A stretch of 64,000 bases of DNA from Nymphaea colorata (taxonomy: Eukaryota; Streptophyta; Magnoliopsida; Nymphaeales; Nymphaeaceae): assembly GCF_008831285.2 (NCBI RefSeq), contig NC_045142.1, positions 15,255,354 through 15,319,353 on the forward strand, written 5' to 3'. Below the pieces are notes generated by a model, which had not been told where the DNA came from, ran no database searches, and worked only from the letters and a program-made list of their open reading frames with translations. Positions 11,037 to 20,352 of the stretch are shown here, one piece after another. A program made the position numbers and the translations under genes. The first letter of the stretch is position 1; the number at the start of each line of letters is the position of its first letter.

Positions 11037-13639
11037 TTTTGAAATCAAATTCAAAATATGAAGTTTTTTGAATTTAACAACATTTTCATGCAACTGGATT
11101 AGGTTATTGAATCATGATCTTAGGTCTATGATTTGAAACTGGATTGAATTGAGATTCTAGTTCTATGTCTATAATTCTTAGGCCAAGTAGAGTATCAAAC
11201 TGCCAATTTTAGAAAATGGATCTTTATCACATATGTCCTTGTTGCATGCATCATGTAGGCAAGGTCCTCATTTGTATGAATTAATGATCAATGAAGGACT
11301 GAACTGTCTCTCTTAGAGTATGTCTCTCTCTCTTGGAGCTCTCATGTTAAAATCCCTAGATTTATTACGATCCACTTAGCTTTTAAAATGAACATTCTTC
11401 AAAAGTAGGTCATGTTTTCCTTTAATGCATTTAAGAAATCGACATCATTTGCCTTTCGCATTGGATCTATATAGTCTAGTCCTTTGCTTGATTACCACAG
11501 GTGAAGGCATCAAGAATGATAATATCTCGTACCGATAGGCCAGGTCCTATCTCTATGGATTCCACATGATATAATGGAAGCAAGTAGAAGTTTTTCATGT
11601 CACTAGTCTATATGTAAGATTGTAAAATTTTGAAGGAAACAATATGCAATCAATTTCTATAGATTGACTATTACTTTGTCACATAGTGATCCCTTGGAGA
11701 TTTTTACGTGTCTATTTACTTTGTTACATTAAACCAAATGAAATTGATCAATGGCTTTTTTATTTCCATAGTAAAACCAGATGAAGTACTCTCATAGCAA
11801 CAGCAGATAGAGATTAGAGGACAAACAAATGTAAATAAAACTCACCACAATCATGAGACTACGTGAGTGATAAGGAGGCACCATGGAACATGCCCACAAA
11901 ATCAAGGTAGCCAACAATGGCAAGCTAGAGTGAGCACTGAAAATGTGTGGATTTGTGTGATTGTCCAAGGTACTACCATACCCGTGATTCTTCAATTTTG
12001 GTGAAGACTTGAGGCATCTGCTGATGAGGGTTTTGCAAGGATTTGTAGCTTGAGGGTCATGGTTGGTTGAAGAATTTTAAAAGGGTTTTATCTGTTTCTC
12101 CCTAATGAATGGAGATTGCATCCTTGTATGGCTGCACAGACCATTTAACGTCTACTTATTCAAGGACATTTATATCTTTGTAATGAAAGTCTCATCCGGC
12201 AAGATGGGAAGGACATTTGCATCTTTATAATGATCGTTCATGGAGCATCAAAGGATACATTGCTCCATGGTAGAGGCTGAAGTCCATGTTACATCTTTCT
12301 ATTTATGGCCACATCAGTTCAAATGAGAACTAATTTATGGGAGGAGCAATGTAGCATAGTGGCAGACATAGCCCATAAAGGCCCCCTAAGAGGGGGTTGC
12401 CTGTTGCCCATCTAACATATAGCCTACTTGGATGGGAAATAGTTTTAGGTACTTTTAACTTGCTTAGTTCTTAGCATATCATTTTTCATGGTTTTAAAAA
12501 ATATATACAATTTGGGAGCTTGAAGGTTGCAACCTTCAAGGAATGTTATTTGACATACAAAAATGCAAGGAGGGTATGAAACAAGCTGCAATTGGTGAGT
12601 GTGAATGGTAAATTATGCAAAAAGCCAAGTAAATCAATCTAGATGCCGAAAATTGGTGAATCTGATTGGCAAATCTTGTAGCAGTTATTGTTTACACTAC
12701 TTTCCAACCCCCTCTGATTTGAACACTTTGATTCTTCCGATATGTTTTATTTTGTTGATAGAAGCATCTCTGCAAGCACCAACGTAGGATCCTTGATGAT
12801 TACAAGGAGTGGACATAGAGTCCTCAATCATAATTACTTATATTTTTCAATAAGGAATTTAAAATCCTCACTTTGAACTTCTGAGATGAAAGTCCAGCAT
12901 TTTACATTGCAAGATATCAAATCACCAAAAATCTAAGGTTGGAGAGAATCAAACCAACTTTTATGGAGAGAACCACTTTCACATTTTATTATAATAGCAA
13001 AAGAACATTATTGGATAATTTTGTTTTAAGAGTCACTACAAAATTGTAGATAACGTGTCATTTTCTATGCAATAAAATTCTGATTGATATGGGGATTAGA
13101 TCTTTCACAAATCCAAGCTTCTAACAAACAGTGGACCTATGATCCACAATTTTGAAATCCATGTCAGACGCTAAATCTATGGATTTCATATCTGACTAAA
13201 GGGTTTGGTATTCACGAGCAGATCTCAGGTCCTCGAGAAAAGTCATGGTGAGTGGTTTAAACATCCTTGTTGTAGTGACTACTGAGGAGGGAGAGGTACC
13301 AGCATCAAGTCACCAACAAACATTTGACAACTTCAGACCTTGGAGAGAAAGAAAGGATATCCAGATTCCAAAAAAGATTCGGGCACTAAAGGTGGGCCAA
13401 TAAAAACATACAACAAAGTATTACATAACTGAAAATAGAAAAGCAAAAAGTGTAGATCGAGCAAATTTTAACCTTTATATTTGATTTTGGTACATGTTGG
13501 CATTTTATATTGGACCCTTTTTTAACAACAACTTGGTGTGCAGATTTGCTTTTGTAAATAGCAATATTGTGAGACTCCCAAATGCTGCCAATAAAAAAAC
13601 ATCCACTTCAATAAAAAAAACATCCATGTCTTATGCTGC

Positions 13640-14240
13640 CTTAATAGGAGCGGACCTCTTATAAAGTTACAAAACAAGGAATTGGTGCTGACTACTACTT
13701 TTAGTCTGTTTTATGTGGATGAGATGATATGTTGCATGAAAGAGCAATTCCAAAACATATGCTCCGCAGTCTCCTCACTATTTAAATACAATAGACATCC
13801 ACTTGGTTTTTGCATCCACTTTGCTTAATATTCTCCTATATTTGTCTTCTTTGCATATGAACAATGTATGCAAGCATACAGTCTGTTTGAGGAGGGCCAT
13901 GTATTTTTTTGATAGACGCTAAGTTGCCAGATCAATGCTCAATTACAGCGATTATGCAGCGGCTGCTGGTTGAGATCGTAAAGTATGAGATCTGAAAATC
14001 CATGCTTTACAAATATTTGGTGATTACCTTGCTAGAATAAGTTGGAGATTCCATATTTAGTAGTGAATAGGAAGGCCAATATTCATCTGACTTAAAAAGA
14101 GATGTCCATTTGAGCAAATAAGCCATATTTTTTATTTTGATGTCTGGAATCCCTAAACCACCCTGAGATAGGGGAGTGGTGGCAATAGTCTATAAGATGG
14201 GGTTCTTCCACTGGGTCACAACAGCATCAAGGACAGAGCC
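13640..14240 (-). pseudogene. LINE (L1-type) 3' ORF2 fragment
   Basis: On the minus strand about 14,185-14,020 encodes SQGGLGIPDIKIKNMAYLLK followed by W and a stop about 35 codons on. This is the conserved GGLGI..I...N.A.L.KW block after the RT of plant L1 elements. About 13,815-13,720 then encodes NSEETAEHMFWNCSFMQHI, matching the zinc-binding domain (zf-RVT) at the C-terminus of plant LINE ORF2. The two blocks are in the right order for a 5'-truncated LINE. Several stops intervene. Confidence 0.65.
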
Positions 14241-15486
14241 AAAAAATTTTCATGAGGAGGACCAAATTAAAGTTTCTAAATTTTGATATGGGCCGAAATA
14301 TTATTTTTCAAAAGTTTTATATAGGACAAGTAAAAATTTCTTAAAATTTACATGTAAATTAAAAAAAAAAATTGAACTAGGGTCAGGGCCCATGTAATCC
14401 CTCCCTTAACTCCACTCCTAACAGCATTAATGGCCTTTTCTGTAGTTAAAACATGTTGGTAATTGTCTCTCAGCATTCAACAATAAGAGGTAGCGCTTGC
14501 ATGTTCTGACAAATGACTCATGTCCTACCTCAAGTTTGTCCCTCTTTCTTCCTCCTTTTGGAACGCTCTTTTCCTTTCCTTATCTCGGTTTTCTTACCGT
14601 ACATTTTTCCTGCAGATTTTTTGTAAGCTTTACCACACAAAAGACTGCTTGTGCATCAAACACAGCCTAATCCATAAAATGAAAACCCAAAAGTCGAGTG
14701 CAAATGAGCTGACTGCCTATAAGTCGGACTCGAACTTGACTCATTTAACGGGTCAACCTTACATTTAAGTTCAACAATACTTGTTTAATAAACGAATCAA
14801 CCTCAAGTTCAGCCGGCTGGAGCAAGTTCGAGTCCAGCCTGAGTTGGCTGCAGTTGTTTATTTGTACTTGAATCAGCCTAAAATGGGCAATTCGAATCGA
14901 GTCGACTCCTTGATTATTTGTTTGAATGGAGGCAAAATCGGGAGATTCAACTTGATATGTCCAATTTTGCCTTCAAAATTTTTTTAGACTAATGCACTTT
15001 CATCGAACAAAAAGGAGCACAGCTGATCGGCAAGGTGTGAAGCTGAAGATGGGGGAATGTCAGCTCGAGGAGGAGGAAACTGACTGGTTGGAATAAAGGA
15101 CGACATCATCTGGTGGGTTTGAGGGATGAAACAGGCAGGCTCCTTCATCCTGTTATGTTGGTGGTAGGTAGTGGCTATCCGTGGTGGGGCTAAAAAATTT
15201 TGAGCTGAAGGGCATGACGAGTCTCTGGCTTAGTAGGCTGAGTGCTTGCAGTAGGGGGCACTAACTTAGGTCTGATGCAAGCACCACATGTAGGTGGACC
15301 TACCCAAGTCCAACTTAATTAATTATAATAAAAGATTTCAAGGGTTGGCATGGGCATAGGCCCACACTAGTCACACTGTAGCTCCGCTACTGGTGGTGAT
15401 GATCTAGACCCTAGACCATAGTTGGCAAGTCTGTGATTCGAACTCGGATCAGTAGATGACCGAGTCACTGGGTCAGTGAATTGACT
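14241..15486. other. Unassigned spacer with GAGTC/GACTC-rich dispersed repeat
   Basis: No gene was recognised. From about 14,690 to 14,960 and again near 15,400 the DNA is rich in short GAGTCG/GACTCG and CAAGTT motifs, typical of non-coding plant interspersed repeats. Confidence 0.35.
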
Positions 15487-15987
15487 CATCAACTCGGCCA
15501 ATTGACTCATTGACTTAGTTGAGTATTCAAATAACCATAATCTAAATCACCGTAACTAAAGAGTCATGCCCTTCAACGTTGAGTCAGGTCGAGTCACGGA
15601 TGAATCAATGCGAGTTGGGCTAACCTTGACTTGTGGCCATATTTGTAGGCAATGCGAGCTTAATCGTGTGATTCCCGAGTCACGACAAGTTTGTCAACTA
15701 TGCCCTAGACGTTTTAGTCATAAGCGTAGACATGAAGAAGGAAGAAGATTGATGCCCTCCAAGTTGGCCAATCACCCGAGTCAGCCCGACAAGTTTGTCA
15801 ACTATGCCCTAGACGTTTTAGTCATAAGCATATACATGAAGGAGGAAGAAGATGGATGCCCTCCAAGTTGGCCCTTGACATTCTTATGAGACCATGGTGG
15901 GAGGGGTGGGTCGCTGCTTCTTCTTTGAAATTTGGGTCAGCAGGGTTTGACTAACTGCATGAAAAAAACCAACCCTCCACCCACCCT
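15487..15987. repeat. Duplicated block, copy 1
   Basis: Starts CATCAACTCGGCCA and ends CCTCCACCCACCCT; the same ends bound copy 2 at 16,116-16,517, in the same orientation. Copy 1 is about 100 bp longer because it carries an internal tandem duplication of about 104 bp (units from 15,683 and 15,787, each opening CGACAAGTTTGTC). The two copies differ by a few scattered substitutions. Both are rich in TGACTC/GAGTCA. Short open frames inside show CxxC-like spacing by chance and are not taken as genes. Confidence 0.85.
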
Positions 15988-16115
15988 CTCATCCCTCGCG
16001 GGGGGGTGGGCACAGGGCCTGCTTTGGTGTCTCAAGATATCACCCTCACCACACTTCAATATGTGTGTCAATAGCCCATGCTCGCCACACTTCAACATGT
16101 GCATCGATGGCCCTT

Positions 16116-16517
16116 CATCAACTCGGCCAGTTGACTCATTGACTTAGTTGAGTATTCAAATAACGATAATCTAAATCACCGTAACTAAAGAGTCATGCCC
16201 TTCAGCGTTGAGTCAGGTCGAGTCACGGATGAATCAATGCGAGTTGGGCTAACCTTGACTTGTGGCCATATTTGTAGGCAATGCGAGCTTAATCGGGTGA
16301 TTCCCAAGTCACGACAAGTTTGTCAACTATGCCCTAGACGTTTTAGTCATAAGCGTAGAGACATGAAGAAGGAAGAAGATTGATGCCCTCCAAGTTGGCC
16401 AATCACCCGAGTTATGAGACCATGGTGGGAGGGGTGGGTCGCTGCTTCTTCTTTGAAATTCGGGTCAGCAGGGTTTGACTAACTGCATGAAAAAAAACCA
16501 AACCCTCCACCCACCCT
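16116..16517. repeat. Duplicated block, copy 2
   Basis: Second copy of the 15,487-15,987 block, lacking the internal 104-bp duplication. It lies about 550 bp upstream of the GRXS16 start codon, so the duplication sits in or next to the gene's upstream region. Confidence 0.85.
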
Positions 16518-17065
16518 GGGAATTTGAAGTGGAAATAGTTGGCTTGCCAATTTCTATTCAATTCCGTTGTGCCAACCTCCTTTAGGTGATTGAACGTGTA
16601 CCAATGGTTGTAACTTGTAACTTGTAAGGCGTGCTCCTTTTTTTTCTGATTTTTTGCGAGTCAAATTTTAAGAATACAACAATGTACATTGATTTCGATT
16701 GACTTTGTGTAATGTACGAAAATATTTGTTCAATAATGATTGTATGCCATTTTTCTATTATCGTTTGTTTTTAAGTGTTAAAAACTTTCACATTAATTAT
16801 TTTTTATTTTTCGAACTTTCTGATATTTTTCGAATTTTGTTTATTTTTTAAATGAATTAATGTTTTTTTAATCAAACCGATTCACAATGATTCCCATTCG
16901 GATTCCAGTCACCGTTTCATTATTGAGCTCCCCAAAAACCGATTCCGATGACGTCCGTTTCATGAGAACGTTGGGGGATGCGTGGATAAAAGCAAGTGAA
17001 AGAAGGCACCAAGGGGCAAAGTATCAGGCGAGCCCCGGGAGAAGACCGAGGGCAGGGGGATCGGA
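16518..17065 (+). promoter_or_regulatory. Putative GRXS16 proximal promoter and 5' UTR
   Basis: The 548 bp between the duplicated block and the start codon are AT-rich at first and become GC-richer after about 16,900. No clear TATA box was identified; GGATAAAAG near 16,982 is a weak candidate. An upstream ATG at 16,887 opens a frame that overlaps the GRXS16 start in another register, and it would act as an uORF if it lies in the transcript. The start-codon context GGAATGGCG is favourable for plants. Confidence 0.4.
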
Positions 17066-17473
17066 ATGGCGACGGTCACCAATTTTTGCATTCTAAGCTC
17101 ACCCAAGACAAAGCAGGCGTCCTTGGCTCCGACGGCGACAATTCTTCCCTCCCTTCCTGCTGCCACCGCCGCCTTCCCCGCGAAGGCGTCCTGGGGAATC
17201 CGACGGGTGTGCGGTAAGCCCAACCTCAGGGAGCGGGAGCTCCACAGTGGCCCCAGGAGGGTGTCGGTGGTGACGAGGGCAGTTAGGAAGCTAGAAGAAT
17301 CGGAAACCATATCAATAGAGGCGGAGTCCACCGGGCAGGTCCCCTCGCTGTCGGGTGTTTACGCGGTTTACGACAATGAAGGTACACTTCAGTTCATCGG
17401 GATATCGAGGAACATCGCCGCCAGCGTTTCCACCCATCTGAAAACCGTTCGTCACCTCTGCAGCTCCGTTAAG
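17066..17473 (+). CDS. GRXS16: GRXS16 exon 1: transit peptide and start of GIY-YIG domain
   Basis: Codons 1-136 of a bifunctional monothiol glutaredoxin of the chloroplast S16 class. Residues 1-70 are rich in Ser, Ala, Thr and Arg and nearly free of acidic residues, as in a plastid transit peptide. Residues 97-102 (GVYAVY) and 110-116 (FIGISRN) are the two core motifs of the GIY-YIG fold that heads this family. The exon ends in AAG followed by GTACTG, a good splice donor, in phase 0. Reading through the donor adds 32 hydrophobic residues and stops at 17,572. Family knowledge: S16 proteins are plastid proteins joining a GIY-YIG nuclease-like domain to a CGFS glutaredoxin. The start was chosen because it gives the transit peptide and a total length (303 residues) close to the family norm of about 290-300. 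Confidence 0.93.
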
Positions 17474-18650
17474 GTACTGGATACGTCAAGGACCATCGCC
17501 CTTCTTTATTTAGTTCTGTCACTTTTCTTTTGGTTTTTTTGGCTTTTCTCGTTTTTCCTCCTGGAGCGCTAAGTTCCGAACCTATTGTTTATATGCCTGC
17601 AGTTCACTTGAAATCGTGATAATGGATAAATATCTGAGTTATGTCATGAACCCAAGTGAAACAATCACTTCCCACGTACCTCAAGAAGTGGACACTGAAA
17701 ATTCAACTGCTGTTCTTTGAATTAAAAGTTCGTCAAGGGGTTAGAACTGCCTATAATGATGATATTGTCAAGACAAATAAGAAAATAACTTAACTGGGCA
17801 GAACACATGAAGACAGAAGTATCCACGCGAGTCCCCTGAAAACCAATCATCAAGTAGAAAGAAATGACTTGACTTGTGGAAGCCATACTTCACAGTCAAG
17901 GAGTCTGCTTGAAATTATAAATGCATTTATGCAATCAAGCATGATGGAGTGAACCCTTGACAATCGAGCCGTTAATATCACATGGTTTCGTTTCATACAA
18001 GAGCTTATCAAGGCCCTCGATGATAATCAAATATCACACTGCTTTGATTCATCTTGAAGCATTTGGTTTAAGCCAAATCATAAGTATACCAACTGTTTAT
18101 GATCAGCAGTAAAACGGATTGAACCATGGTTTGGAACGTCATATGCTTCTCCAACACTTAGTTCTTTGATACAATTTTTAGAAACTCTGTTTGTCAGCTT
18201 AATATTCTGACAGAAACTGAATGTGAAACATGCCTGGTTCAAATCAGAAACTGACATTATTCAATCTCCCAGCTAGGTCTGAGAATCAGGTGTTCTATAG
18301 AAGAAATGTAGGGCCCAAAAGTTGGGTTTTGATAATGTATCGCACTTGGAAATTCAACCACTATACCACTTTTATATCAGTTAGAGAACTGGACAAGAAA
18401 CTGGAAAAATGAGAGACTTAAACATCGATAGAAAAATCGGCAGATGTCAACCTTCATTTCAAGACATAAATTGGCTAACTTGCACCTCAATTAAACTCCA
18501 TTTCAAATCTCAGTTTTAACATAAATTTTTAGTATTCAACCCTTTATATACATTTCTGAATCTAGGCGTCTGATTTTACATCCAACATCATATACATACT
18601 GCTACAGAAAACAGTTTATAAATCTATTTCAAATGGCTATAGAGATTGCA
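17474..18650. other. Left end of GRXS16 intron, no recognised feature
   Basis: AT-rich DNA without protein similarity or clear repeats. It probably includes original intron sequence. Confidence 0.4.
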
Positions 18651-18734
18651 TCGTTTTTTGTTAAAGATGCCTGCCTGGGCATAGTATTTTTGTTACTTTA
18701 TGGTGATAATATGCTAATTATCATAAATGACAAG
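18651..18734 (+). pseudogene. Small Copia RT fragment (catalytic region)
   Basis: Twenty-eight plus-strand codons read SFFVKDACLGIVFLLLYGDN and continue MLIII. This is the Copia RT motif equivalent to LFVK...G...LLLYVDDMLI, with the catalytic YVDD changed to YGDN. It lies head-to-head against the minus-strand Copia remnant D, so it is either an inverted piece of that element or an independent scrap. Confidence 0.6.
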
Positions 18735-18737
18735 TAA

Positions 18738-18937
18738 TGAACTAAAGAACTTAAACCCTTTCTTACGAATACAATGAAATGATTGATTTGGATGAAAGGG
18801 TGTGCAGCTAACAGAAAATTTCTATGTTTAGGTGTAAAATAATCATATGAAACAGATTTATTTGGAGGCTTTATTATTCTTTCTGTTCTTGTAATATTAA
18901 GAATATTCACTTTTGGTGCATTATTTGAATGTTTTCT
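18738..18937 (-). pseudogene. Copia element D, left part (linker before RT)
   Basis: The minus strand from 18,910 reads TRTERIIKPPNKSVSYDYFT, then PKHRNFLLA. This matches the R.S.R...P.R...Y.....H..... linker between integrase and RT of Copia polyproteins; element A has the same stretch at about 21,960-21,880. It continues the D remnant at 36,060-38,701 once element C is taken out. Confidence 0.65.
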
Positions 18938-19146
18938 TGTTAGATACCGGATATGGGCTCACGGGTCGGGTCCATTGGACTGACCCGATAACCTCCATAA
19001 ATAGGGTTGGTAGGGCAGATCAGTGATCATCACAGCTTTGAGAGTGTCTTACCTTTGGGAGGAAGAAGCCCTAATCTAGGATTAGGGTGTGTGTGTCATC
19101 TTAGGGTTTCCTTGTAAAGGGTTGGTGAGTTAGTATGGGGCTAACA
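18938..19146 (+). repeat. Element C 5' LTR
   Basis: TGTTAGATACC...GGGCTAACA, with the six-base terminal inverted repeat TGTTAG/CTAACA and a TATA-like CCATAAATAGG inside. It matches 35,844-36,059 along its length. Confidence 0.85.
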
Positions 19147-19158
19147 AGGTAACAGAGT
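19147..19158 (+). other. Degenerate primer-binding site of C
   Basis: AGGTAACAGAGT follows the LTR directly and matches the initiator-tRNA-Met site TGGTATCAGAGC at 9 of 12 positions. Confidence 0.45.
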
Positions 19159-19883
19159 GCTGGGAAGACGACGACAGCCATGGGAGACAGAGTCACCGCT
19201 TGAGAGGCCATGGCGGCGGTGGATGCCTATCGCGTGTCCACTCAACGCGATCTTCATAGAGCAACAAGCTCTAGCGACACTGCTGCGAGAAGCTCTTCAT
19301 CAAGGTAACCTTCAAACCCCAAGTACTGGAGAGTATTGATTGGAGAAGATGGAGACTTCCATTGCAAGGATTGACCAAAAACGAGATGGCATAAATGAGA
19401 TGTGGGAGACTATGATAGCGGAATATAGGCAGATGTGTTTGATGCTGGAAGTGTTTCTAGATGGCAAATCTGAAGAAGATGCTCCAGGGTAAAAAACTGT
19501 GCTCGTGGGCAATGCTAGAAGGAAACATCGCACAATTCGGGAGGATGAAAACATTGTTCCTTCACTTCGAGTCCTGCCATAGCAAACGATCGGTCGTGTA
19601 GACGAGCACCAAATTAGACACAACAACAAGAGCATTGAAGCTGGAGGCATATGCGGACAAAACAGATGATGACTCTCCACTCCCATTCCGCTCTAATAGA
19701 ACAGTCCTCTAGCATGGCGATAAATAGGACATGCAATGGAAACCTCCATGGATACACCAAACGACCTCGATGTCATCTAAATTGAAGGAGGTGTCGCCCA
19801 CATCGTCGACCATCATATCGACAACTATGGCACCTGCAAACCACTAAACATTCAAGAGGCAAGTGGGCTATAAAGCGAGTGAT
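19159..19883 (+). other. Element C internal region, left part
   Basis: No complete gene. One short frame from 19,347 (METSIARIDQKRDGINEMWE...) has the charged, coiled-coil-like look of a Gypsy gag N-terminus but ends after about 50 codons. The rest up to the A insertion carries stops in all frames. Confidence 0.4.
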
Positions 19884-19888
19884 TCTTC
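19884..19888. repeat. Target site duplication of A (left)
   Basis: TCTTC, repeated exactly at 30,529-30,533 on the other side of element A. Confidence 0.9.
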
Positions 19889-20339
19889 TATAAATGTGAC
19901 TATAATAGTCACTAAAGAAGAATATGATAGGAAAAGGCACTAAGGCCACTTGAAATATATCAATCTTATTGAATGAATGTCAAATGGCTGTGTAAAACAG
20001 CATACCTTGTACAAGAGGCAGCCCAATAATATATATAACCAATTAGAGTGAAGGAGAGAAGGAAGAGAGGGCTGTTCTAGCCGTTGGAGGTTCCAACGGC
20101 TCATAAAGGAGCCGTTGGAACTCCCAACGGCTAGAACAAAGGGGAAACAAAAAGAAAAAGAAAAGGAAAAAGAAAAGAAAAGAAAAAGAAAAGAAAAGAA
20201 AAGAAAAAGAAAAGGAAAATAAAAGAAAAGAAAAAGAAAAATAAAAGAAATAATAAAATACATAAAAATGAAAATAAAATGTAAAAAATGTAAAACCTAA
20301 TCTAGCTATGATATCAACAAGATATCTTATTTCCTAACA
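19889..20339 (-). repeat. Element A 3' LTR (left copy)
   Basis: 451 bp, matching 30,089-30,528. It contains a purine-rich AAAAG/AAAG tract at about 20,148-20,260 and a long near-perfect hairpin at 20,073-20,138. Confidence 0.93.
20073..20138. other. 66-bp inverted repeat (hairpin) in A LTR
   Basis: TGTTCTAGCCGTTGG at the left is the reverse complement of CCAACGGCTAGAACA at the right. The arms continue through GTTCCAACGGCTC/GAGCCGTTGGAAC with about two mismatches and a six-base centre. Each arm is itself a small inverted repeat (CCGTTGGA..TCCAACGG). The right LTR has the same structure at 30,273-30,338. Confidence 0.9.
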
Positions 20340-20351
20340 CCCCCCCTTAAA
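20340..20351 (-). other. Polypurine tract of A
   Basis: TTTAAGGGGGGG on the minus strand, immediately before the 3' LTR; it primes plus-strand DNA synthesis in LTR elements. Confidence 0.85.
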
Positions 20352-20352
20352 C

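Larger units (their letters stand above)
8106..13639. other. Unassigned AT-rich spacer
   Basis: No coding similarity was recognised. It contains the (AT)n tract and purine-rich stretches around 9,510-9,660 and 9,830-9,860. A TATA-bearing LTR-like segment lies near 11,020 on the minus strand. Part of this may be the 5' LTR and leader of element T0, but no second LTR copy was found to prove it. Confidence 0.4.

Noticed and set aside
15566-15889. 107-codon frame with CGHICRQC and CQLCPRRF, resembling a zinc finger
   Set aside because: It lies in the duplicated non-coding block; the second copy ends early, and the Cys spacing does not follow a known zinc-finger pattern.
16960-17331. 123-codon minus-strand frame
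   Set aside because: Antisense to GRXS16 exon 1; explained by the GC-rich coding strand.
19940-20263. Phe/Leu-rich minus-strand frame, with a twin at 30,243-30,452
   Set aside because: Encoded by the GA-rich tract and hairpin of the element A LTRs; length varies with the tract.
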